42,163 nucleotides of DNA. Source: Acrasis kona (lineage: Eukaryota > Heterolobosea > Eutetramitea > Acrasida > Acrasidae). Location: contig JAOPGA020001337.1 of the NCBI GenBank assembly GCA_026419775.2, forward strand, positions 1-42,163, given 5' to 3'. The translations under genes and the position numbers were made by a program. The notes under the pieces were generated by a model. That model did not search any database. It was not told where the DNA came from and saw nothing but the letters and a program-made list of their open reading frames with translations. This document shows positions 31,501 through 41,987 of this stretch, in pieces (within the stretch, counting starts at the first letter, position 1; each line of letters begins with the position of its first letter).

Positions 31501-32067
31501 TGATTCTAAAGTGGAAAAAGATGGATCGGTTTTGGTTTTTGATTTGATCTTTTCGTAGAGTTGAAGTGCTGTCTCTCGTTCCTCTTGTACGTTTTCGTCT
31601 TCAGAATCTTCGTCTTCTTCATCGTCTTCTTCATCTTCATCATCTTCGTCATCTTCGTCTTCATCATCTTCGTCGCTGTCAGAGTCATCTTCATCCTCTT
31701 CGTCATCTTCTTCCTCATCCTGCTGCTCTTGCTTATAGGAGAATTCGAGTAGTTTTTTTATGTTTTGCATGTTTTGATGTGAAATGTCCACTCGTTGAAA
31801 GTCCGTTGTGTGAGAGACTGAAAGATCATTTTCTACTTGCTTTTCGAGACGCTTTTGTATTTTTTGCTTCTCTTCATTCTCTTTGCTTGTTTTTCTGGCC
31901 TGTACCTTCTTCATGTAGTTGGGGTTGTTTACATCCCTAATTTCACTTTTTGTCTAAGGTTATAACACAATTAGTAGATGAAGTACTTTTTTATGACTAT
32001 CTTTTGTTCTTCCCTTTTTATTCTTATTCTTTTTAGACTTGGCGTCTTTTAGTGACTTCTTGGTCAT
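28533..32067 (-). CDS. RWD-domain DEAH-box RNA helicase (DHX57/DHX29-like)
   Basis: Exons 32067-31987, 31953-31252 and 31211-28533 (introns 33 and 40 nt) give 1153 residues. Lys-rich N-terminus; a mostly Asp/Glu tract of about 45 residues; an RWD-type domain (DELMVLSSVYPDEF then MIMPKDYPYSTPILYL); a linker; then an intact helicase core: GQTGSGKTTQ, TQPRRISATSVAERV, DEVHERS, LMSATVSS, LSTNIAETSVTI and QRMGRAGRV. HA2 and OB-fold regions follow (VRDLSTVTPYSLLLFGG). RWD plus DEAH is the DHX57-type arrangement; such enzymes act on structured RNA in translation or decay. Without the second intron the start would be misplaced to 31914. Confidence 0.9.
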
Positions 32068-32277
32068 TGTGAATCTTTTGTAAGATAAAGCCCATGCTTT
32101 ACAACCAGATGGAACAATAAACTTCACTTCAATTATACCACTCCTGTACCCTGATCATCGAATAGGTCAGTTATACTTAATAAACTGATTATTACATGAC
32201 GGCTTTATTACGCATTCGCTATGTTTGAACTAAGTTGTCCAGGAGAAATTTAACAAAATCTTTCATAAAAAACAATC

Positions 32278-33756
32278 ATGAGTGATATTGATCAAAGAGC
32301 GGAAGAGGAGAAAAATAAAGGAAATGAATGCTACAAATTGAAAAAGTATCAAGAAGCTATTGATCTATACACAAAATCTCTCGAAATTAAAGAAAGCGCG
32401 CCAGTGTACTGCAATCGCGCTTTATGTAACATTTATTTGGAGAACTATGGTGCGGCAGTACAGGATGCTGAAGAATCAGTAAAGCTTGATCCCAATTTCA
32501 CAAAGGTAAATTTCACATGAAAAATCAATAGTGGTCTAAACAGTGATAGGGTTACTACCGAAGGGGAACAGCCCTAGTTGCACTACAAAAATACAAAGAA
32601 GCACTTCGCGACTTCAAAAAATTGTGTCCAACTCAAACCGTCCGACAAAATAGCTCAATCAAAAGTCACTTGCACCAGGCAAGAACTTCGCACTGCTGAA
32701 TTCTACAAAGCCATCCAATCAGAGAAAACAAAACCTGCTTCTGAAACATTCAACTGGCAAAACATTAAAGTAGAGGACTCTTACACAGGAAAACACATTG
32801 AAAGCCTCGATGACATTGATTTTGACTTTGTACAAGACATGATCCAGCGGTTACGTGACCAAAAAAAACTTCATCGCAAATACGCAGCAATGATCATCCT
32901 AAAGACCATTCAAACGATGAGTCAAACAAAAACACTATTCCACGTCAACGTACCCTCCGACCGTCACATTACAGTCTGTGGAGACACTCATGGACAATAT
33001 TATGATTTATTAAAAATCTTCGAGGTCAACGGATCACCAAGCGAATCAAATCCATACCTATTCAATGGTGACTTTGTCGACAGAGGAAGCTTCAGCGTAG
33101 AAATCGTCCTTACATTATTCGCATACAAGGCTGCCCATCACGACTGCATGTTCTTGACGCGCGGTAATCACGAATCACGTCACTTGAACAGAGCCTACGG
33201 GTTCGAAGGAGAAGTCAAGGCAAAGTACGATGAGAACATGTACGAATTGTTCCAAGAAGCATTCAACTGGTTGCCACTAGCAGGTGTTCTCAACAATAAG
33301 GTCATGGTGGTGCACGGAGGCATTCCCACCAAAGACGGAGTGACGTTGCAAGAAATCGAAAAGGTGGACAGGAATCGTGACATTCCAGAGGACGGCATCA
33401 TGTGCGACATGTTGTGGGCAGATCCACAAAAGGGAAATGGATTGGCACCAAGCAAGAGAGGAGTCAGTTATCAATTCGGACCTGATGTGACCAAGAAGTT
33501 CTTGGATCAAAACAATTTGAGCATGGTGGTGAGAAGTCATGAGGTCAAGATGGACGGATACGAGGAGGAATGTGAAGGAAGATTGGTCACCATCTTTAGC
33601 GCGCCCAATTATTGCGATAGCGTCGGAAACAAGGGAGCCTACATTCACTTTAAGGGAAGCGACATGAAACCAATCTACAAACAGTTCCAAGCGTCTCCTC
33701 ACCCCAACGTGAAGCCCATGCAATACTCAAATCAATTGTACAACCAGCTGCAATAA
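32278..33756 (+). CDS. PPP5C: Serine/threonine protein phosphatase 5 (TPR-PP5)
   Basis: Exon 1 32278-32505, intron 32506-32549 (44 nt), then 32550-33756, about 480 residues. Three TPR motifs (AEEEKNKGNECYKLKKYQEA, APVYCNRALCNIYLENY, YYRRGTALVALQKYKEALR) bind Hsp90. The phosphatase core has GDTHGQYYD, GDFVDRGS, RGNHESR, HGG and FSAPNYCD, all catalytic metal ligands intact. The reading frame shifts by one base inside the A6 run at 32616-32621; removing one A restores a PP5-like reading through CVQLKPSDK. This looks like an assembly insertion. The stop overlaps AATAAA. It diverges from the RWD helicase, 210 nt between starts. Confidence 0.93.
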
Positions 33757-33845
33757 AAGATGCCATTTTTATTTTTACATTTTTGTTTTACATTTAGTGT
33801 TTTATACACAATATACAAGTGGTGTTTGTTATACTACTACTACAA

Positions 33846-34779
33846 TTAATGTTTGGATGGGATGGGCGAAAAATTAAACAAGCCCAACTCCACGCCAATT
33901 TCCATCCTCTTCCTATCTGGGACCGGAGTGGAGCAAAAGTGTTGGAACCTATCGTCATAGCACAATGGGTTCTCGGCTCTAGCAGGTGGTGTCATGGAGC
34001 GGAAGGCAGTGTAGGCGTCGAACGAGCCGCATTGAGAAGAATAATAATCTTCTTGTTCGTCGTCGGAGCCGTACATGTCAAAGGTCCGAAAGTTTCCTTG
34101 TCTTGAGTAATCGTCGTGAGAATATTCATCCTCCGAGTCGGAATCGTATACCTCGCTGTCGTCCGTAGTCTCATCCTCAAACTTGTGCATTGTTGGTGCA
34201 TGAGCAGGAGAAGTTACAAACCTAGACATGCTCTCAACCTCTGCCTCCTCAAAAAAATTTAATCTTTTGACGGCATTGTTGGGCGTTAAAAGGTTTGTCT
34301 TGGTCGAAGGCAGGGGTGATTTTGTGGCAGCTTGGAATCCTGACGAGCTCTCAAGTAGGGTCCTTTGTACCAATATATTTTGTATTTCGATTCCTGCCAG
34401 CCGTTCGGGAGAACTGCAAGAGGAGTCGTCATCACTACATTGATGGAAAGAGTCTCTGCTTAATGACCTCACAGGTGTTGACGGCTTGAAGTAATTTACA
34501 GTATTTTCAAATGACGTCGACCTACTAATGGGTCTTGGCAGATCCTGACTGTAATGAAGTTAGAATTGTACGTTAGAATATTTATACATACCCAATAAAC
34601 TGTTGTGGAGCAGCCTTTACCGGTGAAGCAAATTCAAGTGTAGGCTTCACTGGCTTGGGCACCAAAATGTCGTTATTGTTCGAAGCCGTTTGTCGTGTTA
34701 TGGGGAGGAGGGAAGGTTTGAAGGGTGTCGGGGCTACGGGTCCTTGGTGGGGGGAGGAACGTAACGTTAAAGTAGACAT
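33846..34779 (-). CDS. Disordered Ser/Pro-rich protein, possible phosphoregulated factor
   Basis: Exons 34779-34592 and 34548-33846 around a 43-nt intron give 296 residues. Low-complexity throughout, with many SP/TP and RSxS sites (SPHQGP, RSLSRDSF, TPNNAVKRLNFF, RSMTPPAR) and an acidic Ser/Asp stretch (EVYDSDSEDEYSHDDYS). No folded domain seen. CDK- and 14-3-3-type sites suggest a phosphorylated regulator, which is inference. It converges with PP5, but with no evident functional link. Confidence 0.65.
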
Positions 34780-35020
34780 ATTTCTGTACAGTAAAATGGG
34801 AAAAGGGTATAGGGTGGTTGTGTTGTTTTTAAATTATTGTGAAGGCTGTTGTCCAACAAGAACAGGCCAGGAAATTATTGAATAAAAATAAACCGGAGCT
34901 TTAAAAGGAAAAATTAGAAAGGAATCCCAGGGCACATTTTTTGATTGAATTGAATTCAATGTGGAAAACCAAATCCATACCATCTGAGGTGGACATTTTA
35001 TTTTAATCTATAACACAGTA

Positions 35021-35639
35021 TCAACTATCAAGTCCACGACTACCGTTTATTTGCTCCTTCAGATTACTCATTTTAGTTATAATATTAGCTAGATGAACGG
35101 CTTCTCGCAAGCAAACTCTGAATTTTGTTTGGGCGTCCTCCAAGTGCTCCGACACAAACATTATACCAAACCAGTGTAGTGGATCCTTTTTTTTCAAAAC
35201 TTGTTCGTCTTTGAAGTTCACATTCGTATGATCCGTGGTTGTGTCCTTTACTTGGTCTGGGATTGAGTCAATTACTTCGTCATTATTAAAATAGGCTGCC
35301 ATCAAGCCACTAACAATAAATTAGATAAAACAGTAAATCATACTACTTTTTTGTATTGATCGTGACCACGGGATTAATTTCCTCCAACGGTATTTGATCT
35401 GTGCTGATGTAGTTCTAAATGTTTAATGACTGAGTTTTAGTCCACATACTTGCCCCATTTGATTTCTAGCTTGTGTAAAGTCAAAAAAGCCCTGCATTGT
35501 TAGCCACAAAAAATGAGTTTGTTACATTCTTCATATTGCTCGACAATCTTTGTTGTGTGTTTTGGTATTCTTGGTATAATTCAAAATATTGAATAACCTT
35601 CTGATCCTTCATAACTCTCTCATCCTCTGATGTTTGCAT
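35021..35639 (-). CDS. CCDC115: V-ATPase assembly factor CCDC115/Vma22-like
   Basis: Exons 35639-35526, 35491-35450, 35414-35347 and 35309-35021 (introns 34, 35 and 37 nt) give 170 residues. The N-terminal coiled coil (VIQYFELYQEYQNTQQRL) is followed by GFFDFTQARNQMG, and the C-terminus carries KDPLHWFGIMFVSEHLEDAQ, the most conserved block of Vma22/CCDC115. This ER protein works with Vma12/TMEM199 in assembling the V0 sector. Start codon is 34 nt from that of the next gene on the other strand. Confidence 0.85.
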
Positions 35640-35673
35640 CTTTTTGTAACACCAACAACAGCAAATGGATTGA

Positions 35674-37519
35674 ATGAACTCCTTAACACTGCGCATACAA
35701 GGAGATGTCGATAGTTTATACAATCATAAAAACCTCAGTGATAACGTTTTTGTTCCGAGGAAGGTTGTTGGTGTCTTGGACAAGCATTTGACTCTGTCGC
35801 AAATTTACAACATATCGGCATTCATTATACTTGATATGCAGATTCATATGTGGAATAACCTAATTTCGAATAACCCAAAGGCATTGTATGCGATTGAAAT
35901 ACCGTTGGATGAGCGTCTGAAGCTCAGTAACCCGCTTGAACTTATCACCAATATCGATGTGGATGATCTTCTTGATGAATACATTAGAACAAACACAGAT
36001 CGACACAACTTTGAATGCAGCTACAAAAAACACTTGGTAAAAATTGAAGGAGAGCGAACCACAAAGACACAAAAGAAACGCAGCACATTGTTTGGGGTTT
36101 CGGGAGATACTGAAGAAGCTGATGAAATAAATGCACCTGATGACTTCATTGTTGAACAGGTTTCTGACTACTACAAACACATCAGGCATGTTAAGCCTTT
36201 TAAAAACTTATCTGTTGCTGAGTATCCGAAATCCATCCAAACAAAGCTTCTTGAGTTATGGGTTGGCACTCTGGACACATACGATGAGGGTGTTAACATT
36301 TCTTCCGAGGAACTTATGAGCTCTGTTCTTGATCATACTCAGCTTCTTTTAGAGCAAGAGGGATACGAAGTCATCGACAAACATAATCTTACAGAAAAAC
36401 TTCAGAACATTCTTAACTTACATGAACTTTTGCAAAACTCTTATGAAACTTTAGAGAATTACATTGACCTATTCTTGAGTGATTATTCCATTTTTCGTAG
36501 CAAAGAAGCAAAGGAAGACGTCAACCAAGATGACCACAATGAGGCGGAAATGAGCTACGACCAACTCAAAGACCATTATAGGAACAAAATTGCGGAATTA
36601 TATCAAGAAGTCAGAGACAGTCAGGAAGTGAAGCAGTACTTGATTCAACAAGACTTGAAGAGAAGAATCAAACACGATAATCATATAACAATAAGCACTT
36701 TAGAGCGCCAGAAGCACATTCATTCGTTTTATTCCGTCTATCGTTTCGTTGTGAATGAAGTCATCATGCCACGTTACTTGAAGGAAACTATTCACAAGCA
36801 TAACATCGTTTTAGATCAACTACAAACAAAATGGAACCGACTCTCATCCTTCCATCCTGAAGAATATGACATTTATTGTACGCTAGCCCGTGGCATATAC
36901 TCATGAACACTTACAACACATTTCTCTTCTCATTTCAGAAAATGATTTCGAACAAATCGAAGGAAATAGAAGCAACGCTGCCAAGGAAAGGATTTCACAC
37001 AACATCAAGTCGACACAATTAAAAAACACACACCTAGGAATGATGATAACATTAATGAAAAGCACATCAGACGAAGAAACATTTTCCGTTCAAGAACATT
37101 TTCTACGTGCATACAAAACATTTTTCGCATCACCTCCTACATTTTGGCAAGTTTTTGCAACCATGAAAGACTTTTATGAATGTTACGTGATGCTAAAGAC
37201 AGAAGAACGTTTCGAAAAGCAGTTAAGAAAAGCAGTTAAAGTAAATCAAGATTCGCAAGTTTTCCGGTTAGAAGAGACACCGAGTGATGTGAGCTATAGA
37301 GCAGTTGCAGAAAGAAACACAATTCTGAAAAGACAGGTCGAGCGGTTGCGGATCCAAATGAATAACTATAAAGATTTGAAGTCTTCTGAAGTTGTGCTTT
37401 CTCAAAGTGATAAAATACAAACACAAAGTTTATCAGATTTGTATCTTTGTTACAAAAGGAATCAGATGAAAAACAGTCAAGATGATGTAAACAAATTATT
37501 CATGTTAAATAAAAAATAA
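35674..37519 (+). CDS. Coiled-coil protein, unknown (candidate cytoskeletal or ciliary)
   Basis: Exons 35674-36889 and 36939-37519 around a 49-nt intron give 598 residues. Mostly helical, with Glu/Lys/Gln-rich parts and a C-terminal coiled coil (YRAVAERNTILKRQVERLR). No signal peptide, no membrane segment, no catalytic motif. I do not recognise the family; the composition is like that of some cilia-associated proteins, but that is only a guess. It shares its promoter region with CCDC115. Confidence 0.72.
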
Positions 37520-38185
37520 GTTGATCTAGACGGTTTGTACTGATATATTGTTTGTTGTGGTGATTGATGTGTCGGTGCCGATAGATTCGATTTTTAAATA
37601 TGTCACAAAATACCCATTTGTCGATTCTGAACTTAATGAAATCCTGATTGGCATTGTTTCTGAAAGATAGATATCTTTTTTGTTACAAACCTTCTGGTGA
37701 GCAGAGGGTAACCCTGATCACCCTAGTAATGCTATGGGGGTTATTAATTTAAAATCGAAATAAAATTGAATCAAATTCGAAACGGTAGTTCGGTTTTGTA
37801 CTGATTTCGCACTGATATGTTATCAATACTCCTTCTAAAGTTGTTGTAATCATTTTCGAAGTTCATCTGAATAAAAATTGAATCAAAAATGAAACATAAT
37901 CAATTTATCATCGATTTTTTCTCTACCCACAGTACATAAATATTCAATTGTTAACTAATGCTATATACATATATTTTGTATGAAATATTGCATTTTTATC
38001 CATTTATTTTCAATCAATAATCAGTTATAAGTGCATTTTTCCTCCAAGTGTTGTCAATAGTTAATTGATGAAGAAGTAATTGCTAATCAATTCATAATCT
38101 ATTGATCGTACTATGTTGGCTAAAAATATTGGGCAAATGGACTAATGCTGTCCGTTTTTCAATTATATAAAGCAAACAGTAAGTT
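37520..38185. other. Gene-poor AT-rich stretch
   Basis: About 670 nt without protein-like frames. AAAATTGAATCAAA recurs near 37762 and 37874. A short GC-richer patch around 37697-37735 contains a small inverted repeat (AGGGTAACCCT). No known element was recognised. Confidence 0.45.
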
Positions 38186-38600
38186 TTAAAGATAATGTGA
38201 TTTATTATAATTGAATGTCAGTTGTATACACAAATGATTGAAATACTCAAGTGTTATTTGGCTACTATTAACGAGAGTAAGTTGAATCCATTTACTTTTT
38301 CCTGCGAAAGAAACTATTAAGCTATCTCTATAAATGTCCAACCTAACAACCTGCTTCCTTGTTTTTTTATCATCCTTGAACAAGCGACGTACAACCATGT
38401 ACTAAAATTGTTAATGGTGGTTAAGCATAACAAATTAATACCTTTCAGTTGATATGATTGGGCCTCCACTCTGCATTTTATCTAATTTGTAACAGTTATC
38501 CAACGAGGGTCTAGTACAAGTAAGAAAATAAATTTTCAAATGTTGATGCATACCTAACTCGTTTGTAAAGCTTTACTCAGCAAGATCTTGATATCTGGTC
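38186..38600 (-). pseudogene. Damaged or incompletely resolved multi-exon gene
   Basis: Two well-formed short introns (38553-38511, 43 nt; 38441-38402, 40 nt) flank an exon open in one frame that reads PSLDNCYKLDKMQSGGPIIS. The following exon, open to a TAA at 38186, reads KKTRKQVVRLDIYRDSLIV. But the phases do not join cleanly: the downstream frame would need one more base near the A7 run around 38367-38373, and the upstream exon contains an in-frame TGA. It could be a pseudogene, a gene hit by homopolymer errors, or one using exons I failed to find. Confidence 0.35.
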
Positions 38601-39022
38601 AGTTAGTAATCAGCTAAAGAGAATGGTATTCTGCTTACTTGTGGACATTTATGATGTTTTTGATTATTATTAAATACAAAGTGATCGCGGCAAATTAAAT
38701 TTATTATTGAGTTCAGCCAATCAAGCATCATAACCTATTGAATTTGTTTGAACTTACAATGTATATTAGACGTGGGAGATGGGCTGCCATTGCTGCAGAA
38801 TAAAAAACATCAAAGACCATCAAGTATTGCTTCCTCTTTTNCAGCAGATTTTATGGATGCAATATACGGTGCATTGTATTCTTAATGATTTTAGGTAGAT
38901 AGATGTAAATGTAATCAAGTACAACAAAACAGTCGTTTATAATAATTATCAATTAAATGTTTGTATTCACACTCGAAAGCTTTGTTTCATTCTTTCTCCA
39001 TGAGCAGTGATTATCTGATGCG
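38601..39022. other. No confident gene; contains one unresolved base
   Basis: An N lies at 38841. A minus-strand GT-AG pair with a CTAAC branch-like site (about 38643-38600) hints that the damaged gene extends here, and a 43-codon minus-strand frame precedes it, but I cannot assemble a protein. Confidence 0.35.
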
Positions 39023-39566
39023 TTATAACTGACTTGTGATTTGATTCTTCGTGTTCTTTTTTGGTGGCGACTCCGTCCCCAGACCTATTGACTCTCTGCT
39101 CCTTTTTTTCATCTTGGCTTTTTTAATCATTTCCGCCCTGGATCTTATTGTTGTTGATACCCTGTCTTCGTTGTTAGTGACTGGAGTATCCTCAACAGCT
39201 GTTGTTGGAACTTGCGCTCTCCTCTGTCAATGTAACATCCTCGTTTTCGTTGAGAACTGACTCATTATCTTGTTGTGTGAGATTGAGTGTTGTAGAGTCA
39301 AATGGATTTGTGATGTGCTCAATTACTGGTGGATCGTTCAAGGATGTTGTCAACAGAGGTACGCTTGGTATTGTAAGATGGGGAGTTGGCAATGTCAAAG
39401 CGTCTTGCTGGGCGCCTTTTATCTTCTCAACAAGCTTGCGTTTCTGACCAAGCGATAACCCAAGCTCAGCAAGGTCCTCCATTGTCAATTTCGAGAGCAC
39501 ATAGCCGTCTACATCATTCTTCCACAGTATTTCTGACAGTGTTAAATTATTAACAGAAGATGACAT
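39023..39566 (-). CDS. SAM-domain protein with basic C-terminus
   Basis: Exons 39566-39258 and 39223-39023 around a 34-nt phase-0 intron give 169 residues. The N-terminal half is a SAM domain (LSEILWKNDVDGYVLSKLTM, then DLAELGLSLGQKRKLVEKI). A Thr/Pro/Ser-rich linker follows, and the tail is Lys/Arg-rich (MIKKAKMKKRSRES, SPPKKNTK), suggesting nuclear or nucleic-acid association. SAM domains self-associate or bind RNA. Without the intron the protein would end early with an unrelated tail. Confidence 0.7.
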
Positions 39567-40005
39567 ACCAGCTATGGCCAAAAGTCCAACAGATGCAAGC
39601 CACAAGAGTACTGTGAATCAAAGATTGTGATTAATGTTGAATGGTCATCTTTTGATGACCGGAATGTTTTTGTTATTTGAATTTGTCTGTCTTTGTTTGT
39701 ACAAGTTAAATGTTACGCGTGGCTTTGTTTGTAGTTCCAGCAGATTCTTCTATAAAGTTAGTTGCAGAGGAAACCAGAAATCTCAGCTCACAAAATTGTT
39801 TTTGCCCTCGAATAAATTGATATCGGGGTATTCGTCACTGTTTTGCCCCGTTAAGGGATTGTTTTGAAGTCTTGGTTATTTACGAACGTAACATTCTTTT
39901 TGGTCGCAGTTTCTGGACCAGAGTGTTGAATGTTCAGCTACAACAAACACCTGTTTAGATTAATTTTCATATTCCTTTATCTTTTCCTGTTGTTATGTTT
40001 GGAAC
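39567..40005. other. Intergenic, no confident gene
   Basis: About 440 nt with one 77-codon chance frame of non-protein-like composition. Presumed promoter of the SAM gene and perhaps degraded remains of the paralogue whose last exon follows. Confidence 0.4.
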
Positions 40006-40170
40006 ATGCATGAAGTGCACCGCGTGTTTCAAGCATTTTGTTACAAATTTGTATTTCGGACCAAAACTGTCCATACAACCGATAATGTACGGAATTCAAT
40101 GAAGGATTTAAACCAAATGCACTGTGCTCTTCAACAATTTGCAGTCAAATTCTGGAAGATTTTGGTATAA
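40006..40170 (+). pseudogene. Partial paralogous copy of the dioxygenase gene's last exon
   Basis: A 54-codon frame to TAA reads EVHRV, then HTTDNV, and NQMHCALQQFAVKFWKILV. The last exon of the dioxygenase-like gene 1.8 kb downstream reads NVHRV, HTTNNV and NQIHCALQQSAVKFWKILV. Differences are mainly at codon positions that keep or conservatively change residues, so the peptide was once under selection. I see no matching upstream dioxygenase exons here, so it is probably a remnant. Confidence 0.55.
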
Positions 40171-40282
40171 AGTGCTCTTTTGCCTTTACAATGACAAGAG
40201 CGAAATTTTGTTTCATAAACAGTTCGTTTTATGCAAGTAGGTTATCAATTTCATGTAAATTAGACAAACAAAATAAATAAAT

Positions 40283-40639
40283 TTATTTGCTGTATAATTT
40301 TTGAGTATTCCATAATTCAACAACACTCTGTCTGTTTCCTTCTGCTGTTAATGATAAGTGGATCCAATACTCGATAATAAATGAATATCGAAGATTGAAG
40401 TGCTTTGCAGTGCTGTTGACTCTAGAAGCTTCATATTTTTCAGGAAGATAGAGGGTTCTTCTTTTATTAGCATATTTTGTAAGCAGGAAATCCTTAACAG
40501 AGTGCACCTTCCGCAGAAGAGTTTTTTATTGCTAGAGAAAAACAGTGTTGGCAAGTTCAGTATTGCATTCTTCTGAACTGTCATCAGGTGGAAATCTGCA
40601 TGTTGGAAATGAGTAATACTGGCCATCGGAGAGGAGCAT
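40283..40639 (-). CDS. Small helix-turn-helix-like protein, unknown
   Basis: Exon 2 (40507-40283) reads VHSVKDFLLTKYANKRRTLY and a segment NSTAKHFNLRYSFIIEYWI that looks like the helix-turn-helix used by some transposases. A 36-nt phase-0 intron (40543-40508) joins it to an acidic exon ending CNTELANT. The earliest ATG in that frame is at 40639 (106 residues), but the frame stays open further up and would then overlap the divergent dioxygenase-like gene. Function unknown; transposase-derived is a guess. Confidence 0.4.
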
Positions 40640-40696
40640 AGTGGCTGGAATTGTATCGTCTGAGATGTTGTCCTCATAGTCTTCATCCAATGGTAT

Positions 40697-41987
40697 TTGG
40701 ATGATGAAAGAGCGACCGATTATTTTGATTATACAGATATCACTACATTCATTACTATGGACAGGGACTTGGATGACAACGATTTTTTTGAGTTTGAGGA
40801 TGTTGAAACCACTGNAATCGACACACCAAGGGTACCGTTTAAGGTAGATCCCAACCGAAAACTGTTAAGCCGAGAAGATCTTGACTTAATTTATTCCAAC
40901 ACATATAATCTTGAGGTCCCGCTTATTGTAAATCCCATTGATCACATGGAACACAGGCTAAAATACATGAGGAAAATGGACTTTGAAATTGAGTATACAA
41001 CCGCTCCATCATCAAGCACTAAATATGATGGATCCAGAAAAGAAATTGACCAAACGTTCCAAAAGATTGATAAAGAGTTCAGCAGCAATCACTGTCTTCA
41101 CCAGGTTGATCTTGGACTTTTGTCCGAGTACAGGTGCGACCCTCCCATTTTGAGCGAAGCTCAGCTGAAAGGTATGGAAGAAGAAACCATGCTACTAGAA
41201 TCAGCGTTAGATTTGAAGCCAAAAAAAACAAAGAGGGGTATTGAAAAAGGAATACATGCTGGACATTGGAGGAGGTACAACAACAAAATTTCTAAAATCA
41301 AAGGTACTGACGGCCCGCATGTTCAACGCTGGATTCAAAGGCTCGCACAATTAGGTATTGTTCATCATATGCTTCAATTTAACTTTTTTAGGTGTTTGGG
41401 ACTCTTTAAATCAGTATTTGTTTGAAAGCCTGTCACCAATGTACGAACATTTTTTGAAAGTGGAAATTACAAAAGGAGACAGTAGGTACTTTGGCGCATT
41501 TCAGGCAGTAGCATTAAATTTAAACTTTCGTTGCCTTTTGCATCAAGATTTTAATGACAGCCCTGGGTGTCATTGCATTGTCATCACATTCGGGTCATAC
41601 AATTACAAGGAAGGAGGAAAACTAAAATTAAAATGCGTTCATATGGTCTATGTGATGAAGCCTGGTTCTGTTGCTCAATTCAAAAGTCGCTTGATTAAAC
41701 ATGAGACCTCAGAGTACGACGGGGTAAGATATTGCTTGGTTTTATTCGAGACAGGAATTTCTTTTTTAAATAAACATTTGTTATGGATACTTTCGTTAGT
41801 GTTTGACCTTCAAAACTACCAATCTTTTTAGTTACAAAACGTTCACAGAGTTCGAGTTGCTCGAAACTACCATACAACCAACAATGTACAGAGTGAAGTG
41901 ATGGATCCAAATCAAATACATTGTGCTCTTCAACAATCCGCAGTCAAATTCTGGAAGATTTTGGTATTATGCGCTTTTCTTCTGTGA
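40697..41987 (+). CDS. TET/JBP-like 2-oxoglutarate/Fe(II) dioxygenase
   Basis: Exons 40697-41354, 41392-41798 and 41832-41987 (introns 37 and 33 nt) give about 406 residues; one codon holds an N (40815), and the third exon is supported by phase and by its paralogue. An acidic N-terminus and a basic patch (KPKKTKRGIEKG) precede the double-stranded beta-helix: LHQDFNDS (metal ligands His270 and Asp272), KEGGKLKLKCV, VMKPGSVAQFKSRLIKH (His323) and DGVRYCLVLF (Arg332, co-substrate). This order fits the TET/JBP branch of DNA base hydroxylases, including the many copies seen in fungi and in Naegleria-type protists; a related non-DNA hydroxylase is not excluded. The start is uncertain because the frame is open upstream. 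Confidence 0.6.

Noticed and set aside
31566-31940. Plus-strand His/Leu/Arg-rich frame opposite the acidic tract
   Set aside because: Exact mirror of the Asp/Glu codons of the helicase.
37697-37735. Telomere-like or transposon terminal repeat at AGGGTAACCCT
   Set aside because: Only one short palindrome, not repeated, with no flanking duplication.
39634-39867. 77-codon plus-strand frame after the SAM gene
   Set aside because: Composition follows T-rich noncoding DNA (Phe, Cys, Leu), with no homologous-looking block.
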